From: Maribacter sp. PR1
GTDB lineage: Bacteria; Bacteroidota; Bacteroidia; Flavobacteriales; Flavobacteriaceae
Assembly: GCF_028464145.1 (NCBI RefSeq)
Contig: NZ_JAQPCG010000008.1
Location: forward strand, 1-64,000
Direction: 5' to 3'
DNA: 64,000 bases
The position numbers were made by a program, and so were the translations under genes. Shown here piece by piece: positions 8,217-16,682 of this stretch (positions are counted from its first letter, which is position 1; every line of letters begins with the position of its first letter). The notes below the pieces were generated by a model. That model was not told the DNA's origin. It did not search any database and saw nothing but the letters and a program-made list of their open reading frames with translations.

Positions 8217-9545
8217 ATGACAACAAGAAGAAACTTTATAAAAAAAACAACGGCAGGTACCGCTGCAGTGACCCTAGGAGGGTTAGTATTACCTTCTTCG
8301 TCCTATGGTAATATATTGGGTGCCAATGATCAAATTAATTGTGCGGTAATAGGTGTAAGAAGCAGGGCAAAGGCACACGTAAAAGCCATAAACGAAGATC
8401 CAAATGCAAAAATTTTATACAGTTGCGATGTAGATGATGTTATCTTGGAAGAGCACAATGCTTGGTGTCAAGAAAATATTGGGTACATCCCAAAAGTTGA
8501 AAAAGACTTTAGGAAAATGTTAGAGGATAAAAAGGTGGATGCCGTTTTTATTGCCACCCCTGAACACTGGCATGCCCCAATGGCAATTTTGGCCTTACAG
8601 GCAGGAAAGCATGTTTATGTGGAAAAACCCTGTAGCCATAATCCACATGAGAATGAACTATTGGTGGCGGCACAAAAAAAATATGGTAAGAAGGTGCAGA
8701 TGGGAAATCAGCAGCGCTCGGCTTTTACCTCCATAAGCGCTATAAAGGATATTAGGGAAGGTGTAATTGGCGATGTCTATAAAGGCGAAGCCTATTATTC
8801 GAACAACCGCGGCTCTATTGGTAATGGTAAGGTGATAGAGGTGCCGAAGACATTGGATTGGGAATTATGGCAAGGACCTGCCCTAAGGGAAAAGTATAAA
8901 GACAACGTACATCCTTACAACTGGCATTGGTTCAGAAATTGGGGTACCGGTGAAATTCATAATAATGGCACCCATGAAATCGATATTTGTCGTTGGGCAC
9001 TTGGAGTGGACCTACCCAATAGCGTGACCTCCTTTGGCGGTAAATACACCTACGATGATGATTGGGAATTCGTGGACAACCAGCAGGTCACCTATACTTT
9101 TGACAATGATAAGTTTATTACTTGGACCGGTCATAGCAGAGGTGTTCTCAAGCCAAAAAGACCCGGTAGGGGTATCACCATTTATGGTAGTGAAGGCTCT
9201 ATTATGTTAGATCGGAATTTTTATCAATTGTACGACCTTCAAGGCAACCTCATAAAGGAAGAAAAAGAGGGTGGTTCCAGTGAAACGACCAACACTAGAG
9301 GGGAAGGATCACTGGATGTTAACCATGTAGGGAACTTCTTTAAAGCCATAAGAGCGGATGAAAGTCTACATGCGGATATTAAGGATGCAAGTATTTCCAC
9401 GATGCTATGTCATTTGGGAAATATGGCTCAAGATGCTGGTGAGACCCTAAAAATAGACAACTCCACTGGAAAAGTATTGAACAATGAAATGGCCATGAAT
9501 TTCTGGAAAAGAGAATATGCCCCAGGTTGGGAGCCCAAGTTATAG
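8217..9545 (+). CDS. Tat-exported Gfo/Idh/MocA family oxidoreductase
   Basis: The 442-residue protein begins TTRRNFIKKT, a twin-arginine signal, and the export region runs to about residue 33. A Rossmann fold follows (CAVIGVRSR, residues 42-50), then the family motif EKP at 136-138 and the substrate-domain run WHWFRNWGTGEIHNNGTHEID. Family members oxidise or reduce sugar hydroxyls with tightly bound NAD(P). Tat export implies folding with cofactor in the cytoplasm and activity in the periplasm. The gene starts 4 bases after the DUF1080 gene and is probably cotranscribed, fitting C3 oxidation of a glycoside. The exact substrate is unknown. Confidence 0.9.
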   Translation: MTTRRNFIKKTTAGTAAVTLGGLVLPSSSYGNILGANDQINCAVIGVRSRAKAHVKAINEDPNAKILYSCDVDDVILEEHNAWCQENIGYIPKVEKDFRKMLEDKKVDAVFIATPEHWHAPMAILALQAGKHVYVEKPCSHNPHENELLVAAQKKYGKKVQMGNQQRSAFTSISAIKDIREGVIGDVYKGEAYYSNNRGSIGNGKVIEVPKTLDWELWQGPALREKYKDNVHPYNWHWFRNWGTGEIHNNGTHEIDICRWALGVDLPNSVTSFGGKYTYDDDWEFVDNQQVTYTFDNDKFITWTGHSRGVLKPKRPGRGITIYGSEGSIMLDRNFYQLYDLQGNLIKEEKEGGSSETTNTRGEGSLDVNHVGNFFKAIRADESLHADIKDASISTMLCHLGNMAQDAGETLKIDNSTGKVLNNEMAMNFWKREYAPGWEPKL

Positions 9546-9602
9546 CAGAAATAAACTTTTTATAAAAAAGGTCATTTTTTGGATGGATTGTTTATTATAC
9601 TA

Positions 9603-9627
9603 AAATTCCTACAACGAATAGGAATTT
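9603..9627. other. perfect inverted repeat in the intergenic region
   Basis: AAATTCCTA and TAGGAATTT flank a 7-base loop between the oxidoreductase and the CBM9-like gene. No clean T run follows (CTGTATATTT), so it could be a weak terminator, an operator or a processing site. Confidence 0.5.
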
Positions 9628-9665
9628 CTGTATATTTAATTGAATAAACCCCAAATTATTGACTT

Positions 9666-10400
9666 ATGAGATGTATACTGGCCCTAATAATGGTGTTGGT
9701 GTCCTTTTCTTGTAACAGGCATGAAACGAAAAAGGACACCAACATTATTGAAGTTTCGCATACAGACGAACCACCAACCATTGATGGAGAATCCAAAGAA
9801 ACACTTTGGAAGCTCAATGAATGGCTACCACTGGACCAAAATTGGATGGGCGGCCCCTATGAACATGCTGATTTTAATGGCAGGTACAAGTTGACATGGA
9901 ACAGGGATGCGCTATATGTATTGTTAGAAATTACGGACGACACGCTTTTAGATCGAACCAAAGATCCCCTCAAACTTTATTGGAACGATGACTGCGTAGA
10001 GGTTTTTATTGATGAGGACAATTCGGGAGGGCTGCATCAGTATAACCATAATGCCTTTGCATATCATGTCGCTTTAGATGGTAATGTTGTTGATTTAGCA
10101 CCGGACAAAAATCCAAAACTTTATAATGGGCATATCACCTCCGAACACACTACAGTGGATAACTTAACCACTTGGGAGTTGGCCATACGGGTTTATGATG
10201 ACACCTATCAAGAAGGACAAAAAAACAATCCTGAGGAATTAAAACAAGAGAAAAGAATAGGTTTTGCCTTGGCCTATTGTGACAATGATCATAGTACGGA
10301 AAGGGAAAATTTTATTGGATCTGTTTTCGTTCCAGGAGAGGACAAAAATCAAGGATGGATAAATGCAGATATCTTTGGGACTTTAGTATTAAAAAAATAG
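9666..10400 (+). CDS. CBM9-like carbohydrate-binding lipoprotein
   Basis: This 244-residue protein has a lipoprotein signal with Cys16 (VSFSCN). The rest reads as a family 9-like carbohydrate-binding fold: DEPPTIDGESKETLWKL near the start, then LTWNRDALYVLLEITDD and YWNDDCVEVFIDEDNSGG, the strands typical of the CBM9-like sugar-binding group. It lies 120 bases downstream of the sugar-oxidation genes in the same direction and probably belongs to the same function, holding substrate at the cell surface or in the periplasm. It ends one base before the convergent stop of the next gene. Confidence 0.8.
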   Translation: MRCILALIMVLVSFSCNRHETKKDTNIIEVSHTDEPPTIDGESKETLWKLNEWLPLDQNWMGGPYEHADFNGRYKLTWNRDALYVLLEITDDTLLDRTKDPLKLYWNDDCVEVFIDEDNSGGLHQYNHNAFAYHVALDGNVVDLAPDKNPKLYNGHITSEHTTVDNLTTWELAIRVYDDTYQEGQKNNPEELKQEKRIGFALAYCDNDHSTERENFIGSVFVPGEDKNQGWINADIFGTLVLKK

Positions 10401-10401
10401 A

Positions 10402-11832
10402 CTACTCAACGGTTACTTCGCTAAAATCAGAAGTGATAACAATAGAGCGATTATCATTTTCGGCAATACTATGTCCCTTAAGTATTTTAGTGTTCCCATT
10501 TTTTGTCTCTTTCAATTTTAAATTTTTGGGCAAAACCATATCAGAGGCTGTTCCCTTGATATAAATATTAGTGGCTGTAGCAGGTAACTTAAAATTAAGT
10601 TCCGCGTTTTTTAAGGAGACATCCAGCTCCTCAAAATCATTGGCAATTGATAAAATTCTCAAGGGGCCAAAATCATTCTTTATAAATGCCTTTTTCAGTA
10701 ATTTATCTATGGTCACATGAGAAGAATTGGCCTGTAACTGTAAGGTGTGAACCTCGCTTAACGCTATATCTTTGGAATAGTTGGTCTTTAATTGACCATA
10801 GTTCCAGTTGCGTACGTTTACTGGCGAATACGATACGGACACTTGGGTTTCATCCCCATCTATGGTCGTAGCCCAAAGGCTTGAATGCGACAAAGTCGCA
10901 TTCAAGTTCCTAGTATTTTCAGCCAATTTAACCTCTCCATGTCTTACATTCATCTTTATCTTGGTAGACTTGGGCATCTTAATCTTGATGGTTTTTTTAA
11001 TCTTATAGTTCTTGTTTTCCCCGTCTGTAGAGAAATAAAATATACTGGGACCTTCATGCTTCTCCCTGAGCTCCATCATCTCACGTCTTGCTTCTCTTTG
11101 GGCTTCCCTGGCTTCTTGTTGTACTTCCCTGATCTCTATCCTTTGCTCTACTATTTCAGCTCTTTTTTTCTCCATTTCCTCTCTTCGTTTATCCTGGGCC
11201 TCAAGACGTTTTTCCATCTCTTTACCCCGCTTTTCCATACGTTCGGCCCATTCTTCCAATCGTTTTTGATGCTTTTCATCAAAACTCTCTTTAAATTCCT
11301 TTTGCCATTTTTTCATGTATTCCTCACCATCCTTTTGATAGGCCTTATAATCAAACTTAAAAGCTTCTGTTTGCGGTAAGGGTGGCATTTCAACTATTTC
11401 AGGAAAAGGGGCAATCTCTGGAATTTCAACCACAAAAGGAGCGATTTCGGGAATTTCAATATCCAAATCCCTAAATTCAAACTCAACATCCTGGGGTCCA
11501 AAAAGGCCAAATCTCTTTGAAGTAGATGTGATTTCAATTCTTGAGCTATTACCCAAAATTTTAATAGGGTCGCTTTCAAAGTAGTTTTCTGACTCTTCTT
11601 TTTCGGCCCCTTCCAACTCCACGGTAGCGACTATCTCTACCACATTCTTATTCCATGTTTCAAACTCAATATCCGCATAACTGGTATTGATGTCCAAAAC
11701 GGCATCCTTATCCACATTAAAGCTTTCCTTGTAGGTCTTACTTTCCTTCTGGCCAAAGACGCCGAACGTGCTGATTAAAAATCCTAAAACAATGATGAGT
11801 TGTTTAGATACTATTTTCGGTGATCTGTTCAT
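10402..11832 (-). CDS. exported DUF4097-like protein with charged coiled-coil insert
   Basis: This 476-residue protein has an N-terminal signal peptide ending in GVFGQ. It starts with a beta-rich segment (LDINTSYADIEFETWNKN, resembling DUF4097-type putative adhesins) and ends with another beta-rich segment of the same style (ATLSHSSLWAT, LQANSSHVTIDKL). Between them, at about residues 165-270, is an extremely charged helical stretch rich in E, R and K (EEWAERMEKRGKEMEKR). It is the last gene of an operon with an ECF sigma factor and a putative anti-sigma protein and overlaps the latter by 29 bases. In Flavobacteria this order usually means an envelope-stress effector or target gene. The function is not known. 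Confidence 0.65.
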   Translation of the reverse strand: MNRSPKIVSKQLIIVLGFLISTFGVFGQKESKTYKESFNVDKDAVLDINTSYADIEFETWNKNVVEIVATVELEGAEKEESENYFESDPIKILGNSSRIEITSTSKRFGLFGPQDVEFEFRDLDIEIPEIAPFVVEIPEIAPFPEIVEMPPLPQTEAFKFDYKAYQKDGEEYMKKWQKEFKESFDEKHQKRLEEWAERMEKRGKEMEKRLEAQDKRREEMEKKRAEIVEQRIEIREVQQEAREAQREARREMMELREKHEGPSIFYFSTDGENKNYKIKKTIKIKMPKSTKIKMNVRHGEVKLAENTRNLNATLSHSSLWATTIDGDETQVSVSYSPVNVRNWNYGQLKTNYSKDIALSEVHTLQLQANSSHVTIDKLLKKAFIKNDFGPLRILSIANDFEELDVSLKNAELNFKLPATATNIYIKGTASDMVLPKNLKLKETKNGNTKILKGHSIAENDNRSIVITSDFSEVTVE

Positions 11833-12391
11833 TTTTTGATGATTTTAATTGATTTAACTTCTTTTTTAACTTCTGTAATAACTGTAATCTTAATTGTAGG
11901 TTTTCTATAAGGGCCGATATTGTTTGATCATTGGGGCCCAATTCGTTCAATTCACTGTTTAGATTCTCATATTCAGAATTGAGTTCGGTCAAACGTTCCA
12001 TAAAACTGTCAACAAGCTCCTTATTCGCTGCAGATACATCCAACTTTGAAAGCTCCATATTGATATTGGCCACATAATAGTTTTCAACTTTCTTCAGATC
12101 AGGGGAAAGGTCACCAAAAGAAAATGTATTGTCTTTTTCAATAGGTCCCCCTTTATCCACTATGGTAGTAGGAATATCCTCCGTATTAAAAAATTGTAAG
12201 TAGCCAATCATTCCCAAACCTAAAAGAACCACAATTGAGGCAGCAACTTTCCAGATATTCCAAAGCGATTTTTTTTCTACTGGCAGTGCCTCATCCAGCT
12301 TGGATAGAAATCGGGCTTCATGTCCTTTCTTAAGTTCAAAACTTTGTTCCTCCCGCTCCTTTTTAAATAATTTTATAAGATCTTGTTTCAT
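11804..12391 (-). CDS. putative membrane anti-sigma factor
   Basis: The 195-residue protein has a cytoplasmic N-terminus of about 45 charged residues. A single membrane helix (IWKVAASIVVLLGLGMIGYL, about residues 45-65) is followed by an extracytoplasmic part that ends in a leucine-rich helix (ENLQLRLQLLQKLKKKLNQL). This one-helix topology, directly downstream of an ECF sigma gene, is that of an anti-sigma factor. No zinc-binding ZAS motif is evident. The assignment therefore rests on topology and position. Its end overlaps the next gene by 29 bases, suggesting translational coupling. Confidence 0.65.
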   Translation of the reverse strand: MKQDLIKLFKKEREEQSFELKKGHEARFLSKLDEALPVEKKSLWNIWKVAASIVVLLGLGMIGYLQFFNTEDIPTTIVDKGGPIEKDNTFSFGDLSPDLKKVENYYVANINMELSKLDVSAANKELVDSFMERLTELNSEYENLNSELNELGPNDQTISALIENLQLRLQLLQKLKKKLNQLKSSKNEQITENSI

Positions 12392-12451
12392 CTGCTATTT
12401 TTTTGTTTTTTTGGTCAAACACCATTCACCACCGACCGTTTTTATTGTATT

Positions 12452-13003
12452 TTAAGAATTGTTGCGCCTCATTTCATATTTTTTCGATTGCAACAATTCC
12501 TTCAATTGTCCTTTTCCCCTTAATAATCGTGTTCTACATGCCGTTTCGGTTATATCCAATACCTGAGATATCTCCTTATGGTCAAAACCTTCCACTAAAT
12601 ACATCATAACTACATATTTATATTTTTCGGATAACTTCACAATGGCCTCTTTAACATCGTCCATCCCAATTCCTTCCTCAATGGTCCAGTCATCATGCTC
12701 TACGGGACTCATATAACTCTCGTCCAAGGCTATAGTCTGTTCCTTTTTGGATTTTAAAAAATCTATGCATTTATTCACCACTATTCGCTTTAGCCAAGCA
12801 CCAAAAGTTACTTCCCCCTTAAACTGATGTATTTTCTGAAAGGCCTTTACAAAGGCCTCTTGCAATACATCTTCCGCGTCGTCGGCATTCTTCAAAAAAC
12901 GCATGGCGACACAGTACATTCCGTCACAATACTGCCGGTACAGTTTTAGCTGTGCGGAACGGTCATTTGCCTTACATTTTTCTACAATGTCTAATTGAAA
13001 CAT
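12452..13003 (-). CDS. ECF-type RNA polymerase sigma-70 factor
   Basis: The 183-residue protein shows sigma region 2 (MRFLKNADDAEDVLQEAFVK, with the conserved DAEDVLQEAF core) and region 4 (KYVVMMYLVEGFDHKEISQV and the recognition helix ETACRTRLLRGKGQL). The length is normal for the family. It heads a three-gene minus-strand operon with a putative anti-sigma factor and an exported coiled-coil protein, so it probably drives an envelope-related regulon including its own operon. The divergent aldose epimerase starts about 107 bases away. Confidence 0.93.
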   Translation of the reverse strand: MFQLDIVEKCKANDRSAQLKLYRQYCDGMYCVAMRFLKNADDAEDVLQEAFVKAFQKIHQFKGEVTFGAWLKRIVVNKCIDFLKSKKEQTIALDESYMSPVEHDDWTIEEGIGMDDVKEAIVKLSEKYKYVVMMYLVEGFDHKEISQVLDITETACRTRLLRGKGQLKELLQSKKYEMRRNNS

Positions 13004-13110
13004 TGGTCGGTTTGGTGTTTGTTCTTAGTTGTTGTTATTTTAAAGACGAAAGAAAAAAAGTGATGTTGCAAAAAACTTTTATTTTTACGAATCTTTTTTA
13101 AATTTTTCGC

Positions 13111-14019
13111 TTGAAACAAGTTACGATTTCCAATAAATTTATAACGCTAATGGTCTTGGACTACGGTGCAACCATTCAAAAATTATTGGTAAAGGGTAAG
13201 GATGGCAACTATACCAATACGGTTGTTGGTTATAATCATCCCAGCAGGTATAGGCTGGATGAAAATTGTCTAGGTGCTTGTGTAGGAAGGTATGCCGGCC
13301 GTATTTCCAATGGCATTTTTGAATTGGATCGTGAGAAATTCCTTTTATACCAAGAGGAAGGTGTTCACTTACATGGGGGCAAGGAGGGTTTTCATCAAAA
13401 ATACTGGAATATTGAAGAAGTGTCCTACTCGGACCATCCAATGATAAAGTTATCCTACCGGAGCAAACATTTGGAAGAAGGATACCCTGGAAATTTAACC
13501 GTTAACGTTACCTACAAGCTAGTGGGTAATGCCCTGCAAATTATACATGAAGCGGTTACGGACAGAAGCACTGTGGTAAATTTAACCAACCATTCCTATT
13601 TTAAGTTGGACGATAGCCCCTACATAGACGAATGCGAGTTACAGCTCAATTGCCCCTATTATTTGGAAACCGAAGAAAACCTACTTCCCACAGGTAATAT
13701 TGTACCGGTTAGAAAAACTAGCTATGATTTTTTGTTGCCAAGGGAAATAGGCGTGCAACGATTAGACACGCCGTATGTGAAAGATATAGGAAATGAAAAA
13801 GTAGCTGAACTACACTCCAATAAGTCCGGAATTTCTATGAAGGTGTATACGAACCAACCTTCAGTTGTTGTATACACTCCTTTGGATTTTCCAGGAATTT
13901 GTTTTGAAACACAAAACTATCCAGATGCACCCAACCAACCCGACTTTCCCAATAGCGTTTTAAAACCTGGTGAAACCTATAACAACATTACCATCTTTAA
14001 GTTTGATTTACTACCTTAG
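13111..14019 (+). CDS. galM: aldose 1-epimerase (GalM family)
   Basis: The enzyme interconverts alpha and beta anomers of free sugars. The 302-residue chain shows the family signatures: YGATIQKLLV near the N-terminus, NTVVGYNHPSRY, ENCLGACVGRYAGRISNG, the acid/base region LTNHSYF, and FPGICFETQNYPDAPNQPDF near the C-terminus, which holds the catalytic Glu. The start is TTG 13111. Starting at ATG 13150 would remove the first beta strand that belongs to the fold, so I prefer TTG. The gene is followed at 32 bases by the DUF2911 gene in the same direction. Confidence 0.92.
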   Translation: MKQVTISNKFITLMVLDYGATIQKLLVKGKDGNYTNTVVGYNHPSRYRLDENCLGACVGRYAGRISNGIFELDREKFLLYQEEGVHLHGGKEGFHQKYWNIEEVSYSDHPMIKLSYRSKHLEEGYPGNLTVNVTYKLVGNALQIIHEAVTDRSTVVNLTNHSYFKLDDSPYIDECELQLNCPYYLETEENLLPTGNIVPVRKTSYDFLLPREIGVQRLDTPYVKDIGNEKVAELHSNKSGISMKVYTNQPSVVVYTPLDFPGICFETQNYPDAPNQPDFPNSVLKPGETYNNITIFKFDLLP

Positions 14020-14051
14020 AATTACCAAATCTATTAAGCTACAAAGTACCC

Positions 14052-14612
14052 ATGAAATTTTTGAAAAGACTGGTAATCGCTTTATTGGTATTGTTCGGCT
14101 TATTTTATTATGTAGGCTTGCCCTATCTAAGAAATCAAACTAAAAAATACAGCCCGGAGCGGACGAGTACCTTTACCTTGAAAGGTGCCGAACTTGCTGT
14201 ACACTACTCCAGTCCATCGAAAAAAGGCAGGGATATTTTCGGAGACCTGGTCCCATTTAACCAGGTTTGGAGAACAGGAGCAAATGAGCCCACCACCTTT
14301 ACAACAAGTGAAGCCATAAAAATCATCGACAAACCGCTATCTGCAGGAACGTACTCACTTTGGACCATTCCGAACAAAGATAGTTGGAAGGTCATCTTTA
14401 ATAAGGAAGTCCCAAATTGGGGTGTGACTTTTTTTGGTAATGGAACCCAAACAACAAGAGATGCTAGTGAAGATATAGTTAATGTGGAGGTACCCTCAAG
14501 AAAGGCCATGGAACCCATTGAAGAATTCACTATAGACTTTTCCAAAAATGAGCAGTTATATCTAAGTCTTTCATGGGATGATACCATAATAAACATACCT
14601 ATAAGCAAATAA
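14052..14612 (+). CDS. DUF2911 family protein
   Basis: This 186-residue protein has an N-terminal membrane anchor or signal (LVIALLVLFGLFYYVGLPYL). The characteristic DUF2911 core follows: VHYSSPSKKGRDIFGDLVPF, VWRTGANEPTTFTTSEAI, AGTYSLWTIPN and WGVTFFGNG. The family is widespread in Bacteroidetes and has no established function. The position between galM and meaB gives no clear clue. Confidence 0.85.
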   Translation: MKFLKRLVIALLVLFGLFYYVGLPYLRNQTKKYSPERTSTFTLKGAELAVHYSSPSKKGRDIFGDLVPFNQVWRTGANEPTTFTTSEAIKIIDKPLSAGTYSLWTIPNKDSWKVIFNKEVPNWGVTFFGNGTQTTRDASEDIVNVEVPSRKAMEPIEEFTIDFSKNEQLYLSLSWDDTIINIPISK

Positions 14613-14634
14613 GCAATATCCTAACAGTACTACC

Positions 14635-15651
14635 ATTAAATCTAAAGAAAACAGCTCTGAAAAGAAGAATGACTCAGACTTTATTGAAAGTTTGACCAAA
14701 GGAGTACTGTCCAATAATACCTCTATCCTGGGCAAAGCAATTACCTTGGTAGAAAGCGAAAGAAGAGAGCATCAAAAACTGGCGAATACACTTCTTGAAA
14801 AATGTATAACCCATAGAGCCGATTCAATAAGAATTGGAGTTACTGGAGTTCCAGGTGTTGGAAAAAGTACGTTTATCGAAGCCTTTGGGAAGTTGTTTAT
14901 TAATGATGGAAAAAAATTGGCTGTACTTACCGTAGATCCATCTAGTAGTATGACCAAAGGGAGTATTCTGGGCGACAAAACCAGAATGGAAGCGTTGTCC
15001 AAAAACCCGAATGCTTTTATTAGGCCCTCGGCTTCTGGGGGTTCCTTAGGAGGCGTTGCCCGTAAAACCCAAGAGACAATTATTCTATTGGAAGCCGCTG
15101 GATATGATACTATAATCATTGAAACTGTGGGAGTTGGTCAAAGTGAAACGGCCGTAAGGGAAATGGTAGACTTCTTTCTATTATTAAAACTTCCGGGAGC
15201 CGGAGATGAACTTCAAGGTATAAAAAGAGGGGTTATGGAAATGGCAGATGCCATTGCTATAAACAAGGCCGACGGGGATAATATTAAATCGGCCGAATTA
15301 GCTGCAACCGAATTTAAAAGAGCTTTACACCTTTTTGCGCCAAAAGCAAGTGGTTGGACTCCTGAGGTATTCACTTGCTCTGCCCTCAAAAACAAAGGTT
15401 TAAAAGAAATTTTAAGTTGCATAAAAAACTATGTAGCTCAAAACAGGGAAAGCGGTTTTTTTGAGCGAGCCAGACAACATCAAAATAAAAATTGGTTTAA
15501 ACGTCATTTAGAAAACTCCTTACTAAAGGACTTTCATGAAAATCCAGAAATTTCCAATTCACTTGAGCAATTGGAAAACCAGGTCGTGAAAGGAGAGATT
15601 ACTCCATTTATGGCTGCCGAGAGATTACTAAAAACCTATAGGGATATTTAG
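14635..15651 (+). CDS. meaB: MeaB-type GTPase, methylmalonyl-CoA mutase chaperone
   Basis: MeaB/ArgK-type G proteins protect and reload the B12-dependent methylmalonyl-CoA mutase. The sequence has a Walker A motif (GVPGVGKST), a TVDPSS segment, ETVGVGQSE and NKADGDN. The only usual start codon in frame is TTG 14692, but in-frame upstream codons give DFIESLTKGVLS, and MeaB homologues normally have residues ahead of the GVLS segment. The frame is open back to 14605 with no ATG, GTG or CTG. ATT 14635 is the best upstream candidate and is the start given here; TTG 14692 is the conservative alternative. A local sequence error removing an ATG is also possible. Confidence 0.9.
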   Translation: MKSKENSSEKKNDSDFIESLTKGVLSNNTSILGKAITLVESERREHQKLANTLLEKCITHRADSIRIGVTGVPGVGKSTFIEAFGKLFINDGKKLAVLTVDPSSSMTKGSILGDKTRMEALSKNPNAFIRPSASGGSLGGVARKTQETIILLEAAGYDTIIIETVGVGQSETAVREMVDFFLLLKLPGAGDELQGIKRGVMEMADAIAINKADGDNIKSAELAATEFKRALHLFAPKASGWTPEVFTCSALKNKGLKEILSCIKNYVAQNRESGFFERARQHQNKNWFKRHLENSLLKDFHENPEISNSLEQLENQVVKGEITPFMAAERLLKTYRDI

Positions 15652-15690
15652 GGTTGAAAATCCTTTCTGTCTTTTTTAAGGATAAAAACA

Positions 15691-15698
15691 TAACTTTG
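15691..15698 (+). promoter_or_regulatory. Bacteroidetes -7 promoter element upstream of the GT2 gene
   Basis: TAACTTTG fits the TAnnTTTG consensus of the primary Bacteroidetes sigma factor and lies 25 bases before the ATG. A well-placed TTG -33 element is not seen. Confidence 0.45.
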
Positions 15699-15722
15699 CC
15701 CACGTAATCCAAAATCGACTTA

Positions 15723-16682
15723 ATGGATATTGTTACTCCTTCCCTACTCTCCGTAGTAGTGCCTCTCTATAATGAGGAAGATAATGCCGTTCTGTTAACG
15801 GAAAAAATCCATGAAAGTCTTGTTGGCTATGATTATCAAATCATTTATATCGACGATTTTTCTGCGGATAATACCAAAAAGGTAGTGAAGGCGATGGATG
15901 ACCCCAAGGTTCATCTTATCGAACTAAAAAAGAATTACGGTCAAAGTTTGGCACTCGCAGCGGGCATAGATTATGCGGAAGGAGAATTCATTATTACCAT
16001 GGATGGGGATTTACAAAATGACCCTAGCGACATCCCTCAAATGTTATCCTTTGCTATTGAAGAGGAGTACGACTTGGTAACCGGAATACGGCAAAAGCGC
16101 CAGGATTCATTGGTAAAAAAAATACCCTCTAAAATCGCCAATTATTTGGTTAGGAGAGTAACGAAACTGGATATAAAGGATAATGGTTGTGCTCTAAAAG
16201 TTTTTACAAAGGATATTGCCAAAGACCTAAATCTATATGGTGAAATGCATCGGTTTATAACGCTTTTGGCCCATTTGGAAGGCGCTCAAATCAAACAGGT
16301 GCCCGTAAAACATCATGCCCGTCATGCCGGTGTCTCCAAGTACGGTCTGGAACGTGTATTCAAGGTCGTCGCGGATATGATGCTTTTACTCTTTATCAGG
16401 AAATATTTTCAAAGGCCGATTCACCTTTTCGGAATCTTTGGTTTTCTCTTAATCATTTTGGGTGTGCTGATCAACGTCTACTTGTTAATTGTTAAGTTCG
16501 GATTGGGAGAGGATATTGGAAACAGACCCTTGCTAACTTTTGGTCTGATGTTTATTTTAGGGGGCATACAACTGTTCACCATAGGAATTGTAATGGAGCT
16601 TTTAATTAGGACCTATTATGAATCACAAAAAAAGAGACCTTATCGAATTAAAAAAGTAAGTATAGGTGGCAAATCCTCGTAA
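15723..16682 (+). CDS. GT2 glycosyltransferase, polyisoprenyl-phosphate sugar transferase type
   Basis: The 319-residue protein has an N-terminal GT-A domain (VVVPLYNEEDN, YIDDFSADNT, MDGDLQNDPSDIP) and two C-terminal membrane helices at about residues 235-260 and 270-295. This arrangement is typical of DPM1/GtrB/ArnC-like enzymes that load a sugar onto undecaprenyl phosphate on the inner leaflet. The next gene overlaps it by 17 bases and encodes a flippase-like membrane protein, a pairing often seen for lipid-linked sugar handling. Sugar and acceptor are not determined. Confidence 0.88.
   Translation: MDIVTPSLLSVVVPLYNEEDNAVLLTEKIHESLVGYDYQIIYIDDFSADNTKKVVKAMDDPKVHLIELKKNYGQSLALAAGIDYAEGEFIITMDGDLQNDPSDIPQMLSFAIEEEYDLVTGIRQKRQDSLVKKIPSKIANYLVRRVTKLDIKDNGCALKVFTKDIAKDLNLYGEMHRFITLLAHLEGAQIKQVPVKHHARHAGVSKYGLERVFKVVADMMLLLFIRKYFQRPIHLFGIFGFLLIILGVLINVYLLIVKFGLGEDIGNRPLLTFGLMFILGGIQLFTIGIVMELLIRTYYESQKKRPYRIKKVSIGGKSS

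Noticed and set aside
10885-11379. 164-codon plus-strand frame rich in Phe and Leu
   Set aside because: It is the complement of the Glu/Lys/Arg-rich coiled coil of the minus-strand gene, which produces a hydrophobic-looking artefact.
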